From positions 1 through 17,487 of the forward strand of contig JBDKGH010000069.1 in assembly GCA_039798265.1 (NCBI GenBank): a stretch of DNA of 17,487 nt, given 5' to 3'. Of the stretch, positions 15,942 to 17,487 are shown piece after piece. Source of the stretch: JBDKGH01 sp039798265. GTDB taxonomy: Bacteria; Bacteroidota; Bacteroidia; Flavobacteriales_D; Sanyastnellaceae. A model generated the notes under the pieces. That model was not told the origin of the DNA. It worked only from the letters and a program-made list of their open reading frames with translations, and did no database searches. The translations under genes and the position numbers were made by a program. The stretch's first letter is position 1, and each line of letters starts with the position of its first letter.

Positions 15942-16604
15942 TTATTTAACGACGAGTTTTTCAGAACGATTTTCCCCATCGGTTAAAACATAAACACCTT
16001 TTGGAATGCCCGATAAATCGATAAAAAATCGACTTTCAGCCAGTTTAAATTCCATCACCTTTTTTCCCTCCAAATTGAAAATTGTGTAGTTACCAGGAGG
16101 GAAATGGATCAATTCCACACCGTGTTTTTCACTTGAATAAACTAGGCTACTCTGCACCGGATCAACTTCTGTTGTAGCGGTAAGAATGGTATCGTAGTAA
16201 AAAAAGAGATCAAGGTGATTGTCGATATCACCCGTGGGGTAAATCCAAAAATGAACATAACCACTACCTGGCGTAGAAAAAGGATTGACCGTTAATTTAA
16301 TTAAACCCACTTGGCCTGGGAAAATGGGATCCATGTCGCCATTATTGGGTAAAAAAGTATAGCATTCCGACCAATCACATAAGACGATGTCCCACTCAGC
16401 GGGACAAGTATTACCAACCATTCTCCAACTCATGGCATAGGTTTGCGATGAATTCGGATCGATATCTACCTGAGTATTTCGGTATTCTTCCATATTTAAA
16501 GTGGTGAACACTTCATTGGAAGGTGAAAACGAAAAATTTTGCCCCCAAAAAGAAATGGGAAAGAATCCACAAAGAGCAATTAAGCAACAAATTAAGGGGC
16601 GCAT
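15942..16604 (-). CDS. Small secreted beta-rich protein with T9SS-like tail, first gene of protease pair
   Basis: The proposed start at 16604 (MRPLICCLIALCGFF) gives 220 residues with a signal peptide that ends at FWGQ (residue 22); the frame extends 7 codons further to 16625. Residues 30-140 look like one Ig-like beta-sandwich with three cysteines (67, 76, 81, in NTCPAEWDIVLCDWSECY) and many aromatic residues. A short linker leads to a sorting-domain-like end, about 168-220 (GNYTIFNLEGKKVMEF, then GIPKGVYVLTDGENRSEKLVVK). The usual YPNP opening motif is absent or degenerate (HFPPGNY), so the tail could be atypical. I do not know its function; similar single-domain T9SS proteins are common in Bacteroidota. 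The C25 protease gene starts 8 bases downstream, which suggests joint expression and perhaps a helper, inhibitor or substrate role, but nothing in the sequence proves this. Confidence 0.82.
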   Translation of the reverse strand: MRPLICCLIALCGFFPISFWGQNFSFSPSNEVFTTLNMEEYRNTQVDIDPNSSQTYAMSWRMVGNTCPAEWDIVLCDWSECYTFLPNNGDMDPIFPGQVGLIKLTVNPFSTPGSGYVHFWIYPTGDIDNHLDLFFYYDTILTATTEVDPVQSSLVYSSEKHGVELIHFPPGNYTIFNLEGKKVMEFKLAESRFFIDLSGIPKGVYVLTDGENRSEKLVVK

Positions 16605-16668
16605 ATTCCATGCAATATCACCCAATACTGGCTAAAAATCAAATACTAAAGCAAGGGATGTTTGAAAG

Positions 16669-17388
16669 CTAAGATCGAATCATTTCTGCAATGCGCGTTC
16701 TTGCCAATTCTGCTAATTGCTCGGAAGTAAGGTCTTTGAATTCACTTGGATGAATAGGTCGTCCTATTTTGACCGTCACTTTTCCGGGTTTTAGGAGAAA
16801 GGCTCCACTCGGTAATACTGCGCGCGTGCCTTTAATAGCAATAGGAATAATACCCACTTCTCCATCTTTCGCGATCACAAAAGAACCTTTTTTAAACACC
16901 ATGAGCTCGCCCGTTTTTGATCGGGTTCCCTCCGGAAAAGTGATCACATTGAGCCCGGCCTTAATACGCTCTGTTGCTTTTCGCATACTTTCCATGGCCT
17001 TTTCACGATCTTTTCGATCGATGAAAATCATATTCATCGCACTGATATACCAACCCAGCACCGGAACTTTAGCCAGTTCCTTTTTAGCCACAAAAAATAA
17101 AGGAAGCGTAACAGCTCGCACAATTACGGTAATATCCATTTGGCTTTCATGATTAGCCACATAGATATGCGCCGTTTGATGATCAACATGTTCAAGCCCT
17201 TCCACTGTCAAACGCACGCCGGAAAGCAAGCAAATCAATGGACTCCACATATAGTGCGATACAAAGTAGATGACCACTTTGGCGGGTAAAAAAATTCGGA
17301 GTAAAAGGGCAAACGAACCTGAAAAAGCCGTCCACAGCAGAATCAGGATGATTTGAACGATTTGAAAAGGAATGAATAACAAAGACAT
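16669..17388 (-). CDS. plsC: 1-acyl-sn-glycerol-3-phosphate acyltransferase (PlsC family)
   Basis: PlsC moves a fatty-acyl chain to the sn-2 position of lysophosphatidic acid, making phosphatidic acid for membrane phospholipids at the inner membrane. The 239 residues start with a hydrophobic membrane-associated stretch (about 1-60). The acyltransferase motifs follow in order: motif I NHESQMD (79-85, catalytic His80 and Asp85), motif II ending FIDR (122-125), and motif III FPEGTRS (151-157), which binds the glycerol phosphate. Length fits the family (about 240). The start at 17388 directly precedes the hydrophobic segment. It begins 9 bases after the end of the NUDIX gene, so the two form an operon; the small secreted protein gene lies 64 bases further on with no terminator visible between. 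Relatives that acylate ornithine lipid cannot be excluded. Confidence 0.92.
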   Translation of the reverse strand: MSLLFIPFQIVQIILILLWTAFSGSFALLLRIFLPAKVVIYFVSHYMWSPLICLLSGVRLTVEGLEHVDHQTAHIYVANHESQMDITVIVRAVTLPLFFVAKKELAKVPVLGWYISAMNMIFIDRKDREKAMESMRKATERIKAGLNVITFPEGTRSKTGELMVFKKGSFVIAKDGEVGIIPIAIKGTRAVLPSGAFLLKPGKVTVKIGRPIHPSEFKDLTSEQLAELARTRIAEMIRS

Positions 17389-17397
17389 GGGGCGAAG

Positions 17398-17487
17398 TTA
17401 ATGGAGATCGCCAAATAACATTCTGAATTCTTGTATCATCATTGCCGTAGCTCCCCACAGTACTTTTCCTTGGATATTAAAGGAAGG
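17398..17487 (-). CDS. NUDIX hydrolase, probable CoA pyrophosphatase (C-terminal 29 codons only)
   Basis: Read from the right edge on the minus strand, an open frame of 29 codons ends in TAA at 17398. The peptide contains FNIQGKVLWGATAMMIQEF. The segment VLWGATAMMI is characteristic of the C-terminus of NUDIX-family CoA pyrophosphatases, which split coenzyme A into phosphopantetheine and 3',5'-ADP. The catalytic NUDIX box itself lies outside the window, so the call rests on this tail alone. plsC starts 9 bases later, consistent with one operon. Confidence 0.6.
   Translation of the reverse strand, partial: PSFNIQGKVLWGATAMMIQEFRMLFGDLH

Noticed and set aside
16769..17152. 127-codon plus-strand frame inside plsC
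   Set aside because: Antisense to plsC, which has all three acyltransferase motifs in order.
1..17487. Mobile elements, CRISPR arrays, tRNA or rRNA genes
   Set aside because: I saw no transposase or integrase motifs, no regularly spaced direct repeats and no cloverleaf-like sequences by eye. A tRNA-scanning or repeat-finding program could settle this.

Overview
The window looks like ordinary chromosome of a marine or freshwater member of the Bacteroidota (Flavobacteriia or a Cryomorphaceae/Schleiferiaceae-like lineage). Four things point there. Three secreted proteins end in type IX secretion (T9SS) type A sorting tails. The BamA-like protein is a lipoprotein (TamL). The candidate promoters carry the Bacteroidota -7 motif TAnnTTTG or one-base variants of it. 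Most genes lack a clear Shine-Dalgarno sequence (clpC is an exception). No mobile element, tRNA, rRNA or CRISPR array is visible.

Left part (1-6375): a TPR-repeat secreted protein, cut by the window edge, lies downstream of gyrA on the minus strand, with a strong hairpin terminator between them. gyrA is divergent from clpC on the plus strand. Their shared intergenic region holds candidate promoters for both genes and a perfect 11-bp inverted repeat whose arms each contain a DnaA-box-like 9-mer (TTATTCACA). clpC ends in a textbook terminator.

Middle (6380-9232): two small plus-strand genes, a two-helix membrane protein of unknown function and an antitoxin-like 87-residue protein with a palindrome just upstream of its start. 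A large secreted 'choice-of-anchor B' protein with a T9SS tail follows; its longest reading frame overlaps the antitoxin-like gene by 7 bases. A perfect 15-bp-stem terminator closes this block.

Right part (9234-17487): a SpoU/TrmH-family RNA methyltransferase (minus) is divergent from tamL (plus), an outer-membrane Omp85 lipoprotein. tamL converges with a gingipain-like C25 cysteine protease, with only 2 bases between the two stop codons. The protease is the second gene of a tight pair; the first encodes a small secreted protein that also carries a T9SS-like tail. Upstream on the same strand are plsC (lysophosphatidate acyltransferase) and the last 29 codons of what looks like a NUDIX CoA pyrophosphatase.

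Most of the window is housekeeping: DNA topology, proteolysis, RNA modification, phospholipid synthesis and outer-membrane assembly. The secreted T9SS cargo is interspersed among these genes. I did not find a convincing new multi-gene system. The items most worth checking are the DnaA-box-like inverted repeat, the orphan antitoxin-like gene, and the two-gene C25 protease operon.
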